Shown in pieces: positions 1 through 5,825 of a stretch of DNA of 64,000 nt. The position numbers and the translations under genes are program-made. Every line of letters starts with the position of its first letter. Positions within the stretch are counted from its first letter, which is position 1. Under the pieces are notes generated by a model. The model saw only the letters and a list, made by a program, of their open reading frames with translations, was not told the origin of the DNA and made no database searches. Source of the DNA: Allochromatium humboldtianum (GTDB taxonomy: Bacteria > Pseudomonadota > Gammaproteobacteria > Chromatiales > Chromatiaceae); NCBI RefSeq assembly GCF_013385175.1, contig NZ_JABZEO010000007.1:186001-250000 (forward strand), in the 5' to 3' direction.

Positions 1-91
1 GGGCTGGAATGACGGGTGGACGCCCCGGTCTTTCAGCGCATGGGCTTGGCGGGAGCGGCATCCGCTGGGGTGGCTCGAAAATTCGAACCTG
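1..91. repeat. Direct repeat copy 1, left of relBE
   Basis: About 91 bp closely matching 912-1007 in the same orientation, both beginning gggctggaatgacgggtgga and ending near attcgaacctg. The two copies bracket relBE. The first base of the window is already inside the repeat, so it may extend further left. Confidence 0.8.
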
Positions 92-105
92 ACCCCTTCC
101 CTCCT

Positions 106-441
106 TCAGTGCTGATCCGAAGCCAAGCGTTCGACGGCAAGCCGATAAGCCACGCTATCTTCGCGCTTGGCCACCGCCATCACCATGACGATCAGTACAT
201 CGTCCTTCACGCGATAGACGAGACGCCAGCCGAGTTTTCGCAGCTTGATTTTGTAGCAGCCCTGCAAGCTGCCATGCAACTCCGAACCGGGTACGTGGGG
301 TTGCTCCAGACGTTTCTTGAGTGCTTTGCGAAGCGGTTCCTTGATGCTGCCATCAAGCGCCTCCCATTCGGCCAGTGCCGGCGGCACAAACTTGAGCCGG
401 TACCGGGTAGAGGCTTCCAGATCGATGTCAGATTTTGTCAA
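106..441 (-). CDS. relE: RelE/ParE-family toxin
   Basis: A 111-residue basic protein of the RelE type, a ribosome-dependent mRNA endonuclease family. The visible core reads YRLKFVPPALAEWEALDG near residues 13-30, then GCYKIKLRKLGWRLVYRV and a C-terminal VLIVMVMAVAKRE strand, the usual RelE layout. It starts at a TTG that overlaps the end of the upstream antitoxin gene by 14 nt, which indicates translational coupling. The pair lies between two copies of a roughly 95 bp direct repeat. Family assignment is from sequence pattern; toxicity is inferred. Confidence 0.88.
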   Translation of the reverse strand: MTKSDIDLEASTRYRLKFVPPALAEWEALDGSIKEPLRKALKKRLEQPHVPGSELHGSLQGCYKIKLRKLGWRLVYRVKDDVLIVMVMAVAKREDSVAYRLAVERLASDQH

Positions 442-679
442 TGTCGACCTCGATGGCCTCGTCTTCGTAAGCCAGACGGTTACGTACCAACTCTACCAGA
501 TCGTGGTCGACCAGATCTTCGACCATCGCCGCGAAAAGCTTTGGCGTGATCATGTAAAAGGCCGGGCGGTTGTGATTCAGCACCGCCACGGGCTTCTCAC
601 CGGCGGTACGCAGAACCTGTGCCGGGTTGCGTTTGAATTCGGACATGCTGATGGAGTAATCGGCGTAGATCGTGTCCAT
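428..679 (-). CDS. relB: RelB/Phd-family antitoxin
   Basis: An 83-residue acidic protein with a Phd/YefM/RelB-type N-terminus (YSISMSEFKRNPAQVLRTAG) that would form the DNA-binding dimer. The acidic tail EAIEVDIDKI is expected to wrap the RelE toxin. A Shine-Dalgarno TAGGAG lies just before the ATG. It is first in the operon, which is usual for an autoregulating antitoxin, and its 3' end overlaps the toxin start. Binding of its own promoter is inferred from the family. Confidence 0.88.
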   Translation of the reverse strand: MDTIYADYSISMSEFKRNPAQVLRTAGEKPVAVLNHNRPAFYMITPKLFAAMVEDLVDHDLVELVRNRLAYEDEAIEVDIDKI

Positions 680-692
680 AGTCGGCTCCTAG

Positions 693-720
693 ATAATATC
701 AGCTACAAATATAGCGCCAA
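693..720 (-). promoter_or_regulatory. Probable relBE promoter
   Basis: Read on the minus strand, TTGGCG and TATTAT are separated by 16 bp and lie just upstream of the relB Shine-Dalgarno. The spacer holds an AT-rich imperfect dyad (ATATTTGTAGCTGATAT) that could be an autoregulatory operator. Confidence 0.45.
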
Positions 721-911
721 ATCGGGTGCTTTTTCAATCAAGGTCGTCTGTGATGGGAGTTCTGGCGTTACGCGAAGAGGGTATCGGCGGTCATGCGGCC
801 AGTAGCCGATTGGCGGGTGTGGCTGGGAGTCGGTGAGCCGCGAGCCATGCGAACCGGCGCACGGACAGTCGACCCGAGCGCGAAAAACCCCGCTCCCGAT
901 GGCTCGGGGCG

Positions 912-1007
912 GGGCTGGAATGACGGGTGGACGCTCCGGCTTTACAGCGCGGAGGCTTGGCGGGAGCGGCGTCCGCTGGGGCAGGCTCGAAAATCAATTC
1001 GAACCTG
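912..1007. repeat. Direct repeat copy 2, right of relBE
   Basis: Second copy of the repeat at 1-91, same orientation, with a few substitutions and a short insertion near its end. It overlaps the decayed 3' end of the MazE-like remnant, so its arrival may have truncated that gene. Confidence 0.8.
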
Positions 1008-1142
1008 TCGTTTCGTCAATTCATGGCCCGCCAGATCGGTCATCCCGGTCTCGCTCACCTGCTGATCGCGTTGATCAAGAAAAGCTGGGGGAACGGCCAG
1101 CATGACCGAACCGCCGACCTTGCGAAAATTTTTTGTGTTCAT
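942..1142 (-). pseudogene. Remnant of an AbrB/MazE-type antitoxin
   Basis: The first ~25 residues, MNTKNFRKVGGSVMLAVPPA, are a textbook MazE/VapB swapped-hairpin DNA-binding N-terminus, with GGAGG before the chosen ATG. After about residue 28 the frame continues (QRDQQVSETGMTDLAGHELTKRQ) with no resemblance to the acidic C-terminus of the family, and it then runs into the direct repeat. I read this as an antitoxin truncated by rearrangement. An expressed 66-residue protein is still possible. Confidence 0.6.
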
Positions 1143-1210
1143 CATTCGCCTCCAGCGGATCATTTGGACTTTGGTTTTGGGACCGCAGCCGATGTGGAGA
1201 AAGGTTCGGG

Positions 1211-1438
1211 TCACGGACGGTGGCTCCAGAAACTGATCGCGCTCACCGCCGCCGAGCCTGCACGCCAGGCGACTTGGATCTGACGTCGCGCATTCGATCC
1301 GAGCGCCGGGTCATCGCGATCCATCCAAAGCAGGGTGTGGGTATCGAGAATCACCTCCACATCAATCACATCGGCCAGACGCCGTAGCTGGTCTTTGGTC
1401 AGGTCTGCCACGACATTTTTGGCGTAGGCGTAGACCAA
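1211..1438 (-). pseudogene. Chimeric toxin remnant: RelE tail joined to VapC head
   Basis: The frame begins with VYAYAKNVVADLTKDQLRRL, which resembles the C-terminus of RelE/HigB-like toxins. It then passes into VILDTHTLLWMDRDDPALG, the N-terminus of a VapC PIN nuclease with its first catalytic aspartate. The frame stops about 55 residues later at AISFWSHRP, long before a PIN domain would be complete. No intact toxin can be made. The junction looks like a recombination scar between two modules. Confidence 0.6.
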
Positions 1439-1489
1439 GTAGCACTGGTCATCTCGGCAAGAGAAAACGTGGTCCGTCCGTTTTCTCGC

Positions 1490-2443
1490 TCAGTGAAAAA
1501 TGGTCTCAGGCGTGTCGGCGGTGAGGATACGATCCAGCCAAGTGTCCAGTTGCTCCAGTTCCGCCCGTTCAATGCGTTCGCGGTGTCTTTGCGCCGCTTC
1601 GGGTCCGAATTTCCGCGTGAGTTGGCGCAGCAGCGTTTTGGCTTCGCCTTGCTGCACACCCTTCTCGATCCCCGCTTGTTCAACAGTCGTGACATACGGC
1701 ATACGCAGTTGCTCCTCGTAGGCATAGAGTGTTTGGCGGAAGTCGGCCTCCAGCGCCTGGGGCAGGCGGATCATCCAGTCGATGAGGCGGAAGACTTGCA
1801 GGATCAGCGTCTCGCTGTAGCCGCGCTCGTACATCCGGCGGATGAGACGGAATTTCCAGCCTTTGAGCGTCTCGGCCTCGTCGGTGACCTTGGCGCGGAT
1901 CTGGGCCATGACCACCAGGGCGAAGAGGTTGTCGCTCGCTTCCAGTTCGGCCCAGCGGTTGGGGTCGACGTAGTCGAGCAGTTTGACCATCGGGAAGCGG
2001 AAGGCGATCCCGCAGCCCCAGAGGCGATGACGGAACTGGCTGGGGCGGAAGCTCGCCGTGGTGTCGGTGAGCACCGCGAGGCTGACGACCTCCAGGCCAT
2101 AGCGGTCGCGCAGTCGAGTTTGGTAGACGAACATGCGCTCGCCGAAGTCGCTTTCGGGATCGCCCTGGACCTCGACATGGATGAGCACGGCGATCCGGCG
2201 ACCGTCGCGGGCGCGCACCCGCACCAGTTTGTCGGCGTAGCGCCGACCGCGCGGGCTACCGGCGCCGATCTGTTGCAGTTCCTTGTCGAGAAATTCCGGC
2301 GGCACGCGCCAGTCGATCCGGGCGTGAATAGCCGGGAACAGCAGCGCGAGAAACTCGGGAAAGAAGCGTTCCAGGGCTTCTTTCCAGGGGCTGTCGTAGT
2401 CGCTTTTGGGGGCTTCGGCTGAGTTGGCGGTATCGGCTGTCAT
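1490..2443 (-). CDS. Rpn-family recombination-promoting nuclease/putative transposase
   Basis: A 317-residue protein of the Rpn/YhgA type: an N-terminal PD-(D/E)XK nuclease fold (RIAVLIHVEVQG near residues 82-93 carries the E-x-Q element) and a C-terminal DUF4351-like helical tail (EAKTLLRQLTRKFG through LDTWLDRILTADTPETIF). The family promotes RecA-independent recombination through DNA cleavage. Length and domain order look intact. A 47 bp copy of its start region recurs at 5232-5278, which suggests a unit boundary upstream of the gene. Confidence 0.85.
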   Translation of the reverse strand: MTADTANSAEAPKSDYDSPWKEALERFFPEFLALLFPAIHARIDWRVPPEFLDKELQQIGAGSPRGRRYADKLVRVRARDGRRIAVLIHVEVQGDPESDFGERMFVYQTRLRDRYGLEVVSLAVLTDTTASFRPSQFRHRLWGCGIAFRFPMVKLLDYVDPNRWAELEASDNLFALVVMAQIRAKVTDEAETLKGWKFRLIRRMYERGYSETLILQVFRLIDWMIRLPQALEADFRQTLYAYEEQLRMPYVTTVEQAGIEKGVQQGEAKTLLRQLTRKFGPEAAQRHRERIERAELEQLDTWLDRILTADTPETIFH

Positions 2444-2845
2444 GGGGCGAGTTTAGCCGATTCGCCGGCGGGGGTGGGAGCCATTCCAAGCGCGAGCCTA
2501 CGGCTATTGCATATACTGTCCCTTTTCACTCCCCTTTTCACTGTGGTCGAGGCGGCGGGGTTGACGGTCGAGACGCGGCCATAAGAGGACCGGTTGACGT
2601 GTTCCGTGGGGGCGGCCTAATGCGGGCCGTCCGGTCGGGACATTTTTTCTTGGCGTGTGGTGAGTGGTCGGGGAGAGGCGGCGGGCACTGAAGGCGGATC
2701 AGGATTGGCCTCAGGTTGCTCAATAGACGCGCGAGACGGGTCGCTGGAGCCGTGACCCTGGGATGAGTGAGGCTGGACGAATAACCGGCCGGATTGAACG
2801 CCTCAGCAAGTGTCGTGGTTGAGAGGCCGCCGCGGTGATGCTGGC
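2444..2845. other. Intergenic stretch without recognised gene
   Basis: About 400 bp between the divergent Rpn and higBA genes. The short frames here are GC-rich shadows without a ribosome-binding site. A fragment, catatactgtccc at about 2511-2523, resembles part of the RayT end repeats found at 4.5-5.6 kb. Nothing else can be supported. Confidence 0.5.
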
Positions 2846-2874
2846 TTGTCACAGTCCCATTACGGGACTACACT
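2846..2874 (+). promoter_or_regulatory. higBA promoter with operator in the spacer
   Basis: TTGTCA (2846-2851) and TACACT (2869-2874) are separated by exactly 17 bp. The spacer contains a perfect dyad, AGTCCC (2853-2858) and GGGACT (2864-2869), well placed for repression by HigA. The -10 box ends 6 nt before the higB ATG and no Shine-Dalgarno is visible, so the transcript would begin at or next to the start codon (leaderless). Confidence 0.65.
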
Positions 2875-2880
2875 TTAACT

Positions 2881-3183
2881 ATGAGAATCATCGCCATCAG
2901 CCACCTGAAAGCCTTCTGGGAGCAGTACCCAGATGCCGAGCAACCGCTCCTGGCCTGGATCGACGAGGTCAAGAAAGCCGCCTGGCTCTCGCCGAGCGAC
3001 ATCAAGGAACACTATCGCAGCGCGAGTATTCTCAAGAACCGCCGTGTCGTCTTCAACATCAAGGGTAACGACTACCGGCTCGTCGTAGCCATAGCCTATC
3101 GCTACGGCGCCATCTATGTGAAATTCATCGGCACGCACCGTCAATACGACGCGATCGACGCCGAAACCGTTGAAATGGGGTAA
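2881..3183 (+). CDS. higB: HigB-type mRNA interferase toxin
   Basis: A 100-residue HigB protein of the RelE superfamily that cuts mRNA on the ribosome. The family pattern is clear: AISHLKAFWEQYPDAEQPLLAWI at the N-terminus (residues 5-27), the central NRRVVFNIKGNDYRLV strand pair, and YVKFIGTHRQYDAID near the C-terminus. The toxin precedes the antitoxin, as in classical hig operons, with a 5 bp gap to higA. The start appears leaderless. Length matches the family. Confidence 0.92.
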   Translation: MRIIAISHLKAFWEQYPDAEQPLLAWIDEVKKAAWLSPSDIKEHYRSASILKNRRVVFNIKGNDYRLVVAIAYRYGAIYVKFIGTHRQYDAIDAETVEMG

Positions 3184-3188
3184 GCGCC

Positions 3189-3566
3189 ATGAATATCCGT
3201 CCGATTCGCAACGATCAGGACTACCGTGCAGCACTCAAGGCGCTCTCGCCGCTGTTCGACCATGAGCCGGAGCCGGGCACTCCGGAAGGCGACTACTTCG
3301 ACGTCATGCTGACCCTAGTGGAAGCCTACGAGACTAAACACTTCCCGGTCGATCTGCCGAACCCTGTCGATGCCATCAAGTTCCGCATGGAGCAATCAGG
3401 GCTGACTGCGAGCGACCTGGCTCCGGCGATTGGTCGCACCAATCGCGTCTACGAGGTGCTGAACGGCAGGCGCTCGCTGACACTTCCGATGATCTGGAAG
3501 TTGCACAGCCAGTTCGGCATTCCGGCCGAAAGCCTCATCAAGCCCATGCAGCGCGCGGGCACCTAA
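3189..3566 (+). CDS. higA: HigA-type antitoxin, XRE DNA-binding
   Basis: A 125-residue antitoxin. The N-terminal half is acidic (IRNDQDYRAALKALSPLFD). The C-terminal half is an XRE helix-turn-helix: IKFRMEQSGLTASDLAPAIG then RTNRVYEVLNGRRSLTLPM. It follows higB by 5 bp in one operon. It is expected to neutralise HigB and repress the promoter through the dyad at 2853-2869. Intact by length. Confidence 0.92.
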   Translation: MNIRPIRNDQDYRAALKALSPLFDHEPEPGTPEGDYFDVMLTLVEAYETKHFPVDLPNPVDAIKFRMEQSGLTASDLAPAIGRTNRVYEVLNGRRSLTLPMIWKLHSQFGIPAESLIKPMQRAGT

Positions 3567-3719
3567 GAATTCACCACCGCCGACTCGGCGATGGTCGTTC
3601 TGACCAGCGAAAACGCCGCTTGCACATCCCCGGACTTTGCCACTCGATAGTCGGGATGCCGCTTGACCGTGATTTCAGGGCTGTGAATCACCACTGGCGG
3701 AAAATCGCGCCACAGGGTT
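3563..3719 (-). pseudogene. Gene fragment without start
   Basis: An open minus-strand stretch with no start codon encodes WRDFPPVVIHSPEITVKRHP, then DYRVAKSGDVQAAFSLVRTT and a stop. It reads like the N-terminal part of a conserved protein; I recall similar starts in phosphoribosyltransferase-like proteins, but cannot confirm this. It lies between higA and the RayT gene, so it is probably debris from insertion events. Confidence 0.35.
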
Positions 3720-3728
3720 CAGGCCGGC

Positions 3729-4427
3729 TTAAGCGTCATTGTCGAACAGATCCCGCGTTTCAGTATCTCGTTGGCATGGCTTTGGTCCCGGCTTTTGTCG
3801 CTTGAGCGCACGACCGAGGCGCTGCTCCAAGGCTTCGACAAAGTCTTCACCGCCGAGCGGGCGCCCGGTGCGGGCATGGGCGTGCAGGGCTTCGACGGTG
3901 TCCTTGTCCTCCGGCTCACCAAGGAAACGGCGCCAGTCTGAAATCAGATTCAACAGCGGCCCGACTTGGACAAACGCATCATCCGCTCCCGCCAAATGCG
4001 CGCGCGCACTCGACCACGCCCAATCCTCCGGCCGTTGGCACAGACGAGCGCGCACGGGATTCAGCTCCACATACCGAGCGGCGGCGATCAAATGCCGCTC
4101 ATCCATGACAAACGAGTGAAACCGCTCCTGCCAAAGATGCCCGCGCCAGCCTTGGCGAAAATTGATCATCCGGGTATAGCGCCGATGGGCTTCACCCAAC
4201 GCATCACGCAAACCAAATTCCGTCGCGGGCACCAGAATCAGATGCACATGATTGGGCATGAGGCAGTAGGCTAAGACCCGCGTTTCGCAGGCACGACAGG
4301 AGCGCGATAGCAAACGCCGATATTCAGCGTAATCATCATCGCCAAAGAAGGTTTGTTGGCGCCTGTTGCCGCGCTGCGTCACATGATGCGGCAACCCCGG
4401 AACCACCACGCGCGGAAGTCTTGCCAT
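3729..4427 (-). CDS. REP-associated tyrosine transposase (RayT, Y1 HUH family)
   Basis: A 232-residue single-strand transposase of the IS200/IS605-related RAYT group. Visible signatures are GLPHHVTQRGNRRQQTFF at residues 11-28, the HUH metal site PNHVHLIL near 58-65, RMINFRQGWRGHLWQERF, and the catalytic-tyrosine block ARYVELNPVRARL near 127-139. These enzymes nick and join hairpin-forming repeats. Its upstream side is followed by a 1.4 kb island with five copies of a 19 bp end repeat, and its first codons are duplicated at 5473-5595. Length is typical and the gene looks intact. Confidence 0.93.
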   Translation of the reverse strand: MARLPRVVVPGLPHHVTQRGNRRQQTFFGDDDYAEYRRLLSRSCRACETRVLAYCLMPNHVHLILVPATEFGLRDALGEAHRRYTRMINFRQGWRGHLWQERFHSFVMDERHLIAAARYVELNPVRARLCQRPEDWAWSSARAHLAGADDAFVQVGPLLNLISDWRRFLGEPEDKDTVEALHAHARTGRPLGGEDFVEALEQRLGRALKRQKPGPKPCQRDTETRDLFDNDA

Positions 4428-4799
4428 TGTTCCGTCAACGTCTCACCCGTCACAAACGCCTTGGCAAGATTTTAACCCCATTTTGCGTTCTTCGTCTAGG
4501 AATTAAGTATACTGTCCCCGGAATTCGAATTCCTGTCCCCGGAATTCGGGGAATTCGGAATTCGGCAAGCGCCGCAGCGGTCTTCTGCAGAAGATCGCGG
4601 CTCCCGCCCCGAGCACGTCGGAAAGTTGATTAACCCGGGGGCAATTCCAGATGTCGTCAGGGGGGCAAATCTTCGTGTCGCTTGACACGTTACAAAGGCC
4701 CTTATGGAAAAACCCTGCCCCTCGTGAGAAGGACAGGGTTCGAAGGCTTTCACCTCAAGCACCCACCCGAGGGCGGGGCAATGAGGTTTGGGCGCAGGT

Positions 4800-4825
4800 G
4801 TTGGGTTGCGCGTGCGCAACCCAAC
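4800..4825. repeat. 12 bp perfect hairpin, REP-like
   Basis: GTTGGGTTGCGC and GCGCAACCCAAC are separated by 2 nt. It has the form of a REP palindrome lying among the RayT end repeats. It could be a substrate of the neighbouring transposase. Confidence 0.6.
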
Positions 4826-5027
4826 CTACGCTGCTGTCCCCGGAATTCGCTGGAAGTGTGGAACCGGGTTAGGCGGGATCAGTCAGGGGAATTAAGTATA
4901 CTGTCCCCAGAATCCCTGTACAGAGATAATAGTCATCATCGTTATGATGTCGAATCCATCAAGATTTCGTGACATTCAATATACCATTTCCGCACGGCAA
5001 CAACACAGTACGGTTTGCGTCGCCCCG

Positions 5028-5059
5028 TAGGATGGGTAGAGCGAAGCGAAACCCATCGA
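5028..5059. repeat. Dispersed palindromic repeat, single half
   Basis: Carries gtaggatgggtagagcgaag and then cgaaacccatcg. The outer parts are complementary to the termini of the three larger palindromic modules at 5149-5226, 5338-5418 and 5738-5822. Confidence 0.6.
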
Positions 5060-5091
5060 ACCCCGCGACACGGCATCAGAACCGCGCACAC

Positions 5092-5128
5092 AAAAAAACG
5101 CCCCCGGTTTCCCGAGGGCGTTCAAGTC
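5092..5128 (-). terminator. Rho-independent terminator, duplicate copy
   Basis: On the minus strand a GAACGCCCTCGG stem, a GAAA-type loop and CCGGGGGCGTT are followed by seven T. It is nearly identical to the copy at 5677-5710 and belongs to a duplicated module, so it probably ends no gene here. Confidence 0.6.
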
Positions 5129-5231
5129 TGTCTTCAAGGTCGGCGGCTCGATGGGTTTCGTGACCGAGGGCGTCCGTGCCCAATCTTCAATGTTGTTCCA
5201 CGGTCACTCTACCCATCCTACCTTGCTACCC

Positions 5232-5278
5232 GGCTGTCATGGGGTGAGTTTAGCCGATTCGGTGGCGGGGTGGGAGCG
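5232..5278. repeat. Remnant copy of the Rpn gene start region
   Basis: ggctgtcatgggg...gtttagccgattc...ggtgggagc repeats 2434-2481, which covers the Rpn start codon and about 38 bp upstream, with a few mismatches. Only the end of the unit is present. Confidence 0.65.
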
Positions 5279-5472
5279 TTGGGCGCAGCCAGAAAGGAAT
5301 TAAGTATACTGTCCCCGGAATTCCCCAGGTCAGTGGCTCGATGGGTTTCGTGACCAATCGGCGTCCGTGCCAAAAGTCAGCGTCATACCGTGGCCACTCT
5401 ACCCATCCTACCTTGCTTGCCCTTCAGGTCAGGGGGCCAAGCGGGAATTAAGTAAACTGTCCCCGCCCCCCA

Positions 5473-5595
5473 CCGGAACCACCACTCGCGGAAGTCTTGC
5501 CATTGTTCCGTCAACGTCTCCCCCGTCACAAACGCTTTGCCAAGACTTTAAGCCCATTGGGCGTCTTTCGTCTAGGAATTAAGTATACTGTCCCC
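5473..5595. repeat. 123 bp duplicate of the RayT 5' end
   Basis: Matches 4397-4519 with no length change: the first codons of the RayT gene, its upstream region and the 19 bp end repeat. Another end repeat lies immediately to its left (5446-5464). The arrangement, end repeat / truncated gene start / end repeat, is that of a miniature non-autonomous derivative. Confidence 0.75.
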
Positions 5596-5676
5596 GGAAT
5601 TCCCGTTTGGTCAGGAGGAAGCCCCCGATGTCCCTAGGGCGTTCAAAGCCGCGCCATGTCATCAGGATGGCACCAT

Positions 5677-5710
5677 AAAAAACGCCCCCGGTTTCCCGAG
5701 GGCGTTCAAG
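5677..5710 (-). terminator. Rho-independent terminator of the S-layer-like gene
   Basis: On the minus strand GAACGCCCTCGG, loop GAAA, CCGGGGGCGTT and a T run, about 120 bp past the stop at 5826. Strong stem and correct orientation. Confidence 0.7.
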
Positions 5711-5825
5711 TCATACCGTCAAGCGTTGGAGCAGTGAACGATGGGTTTCACGGCCATTCGGCGTCCGTGCCAATCATCAAGCGGCGTGCCGTGGCCGTTC
5801 TACCCATCCTACCTTGCTACCTTGC

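Larger units (their letters stand above)
4501..5595. repeat. Five copies of a 19 bp RayT-end repeat
   Basis: AATTAAGTATACTGTCCCC occurs at 4501-4519, 4890-4908, 5298-5316, 5446-5464 (one mismatch, AGTAAACTG) and 5577-5595. Most copies continue into GGAATTC-rich palindromic sequence. Partial copies (CTGTCCCCGGAATTC) lie near 4532 and 4835. The first copy is 74 bp upstream of the RayT start, so these are probably transposase end sequences. Confidence 0.85.
5149..5822. repeat. Three palindromic modules with conserved ends
   Basis: Copies at 5149-5226, 5338-5418 and 5738-5822 all begin cgatgggtttc, contain ggcgtccgtgcc, and end ctacccatcctaccttgct. The termini are mutually complementary (GATGGGT / ACCCATC), so each can fold into a long hairpin. 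In two of the three, the terminator hairpin precedes the module by about 20-30 bp, showing that a composite unit (5092-5226 and 5677-5822) was duplicated. Confidence 0.75.
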
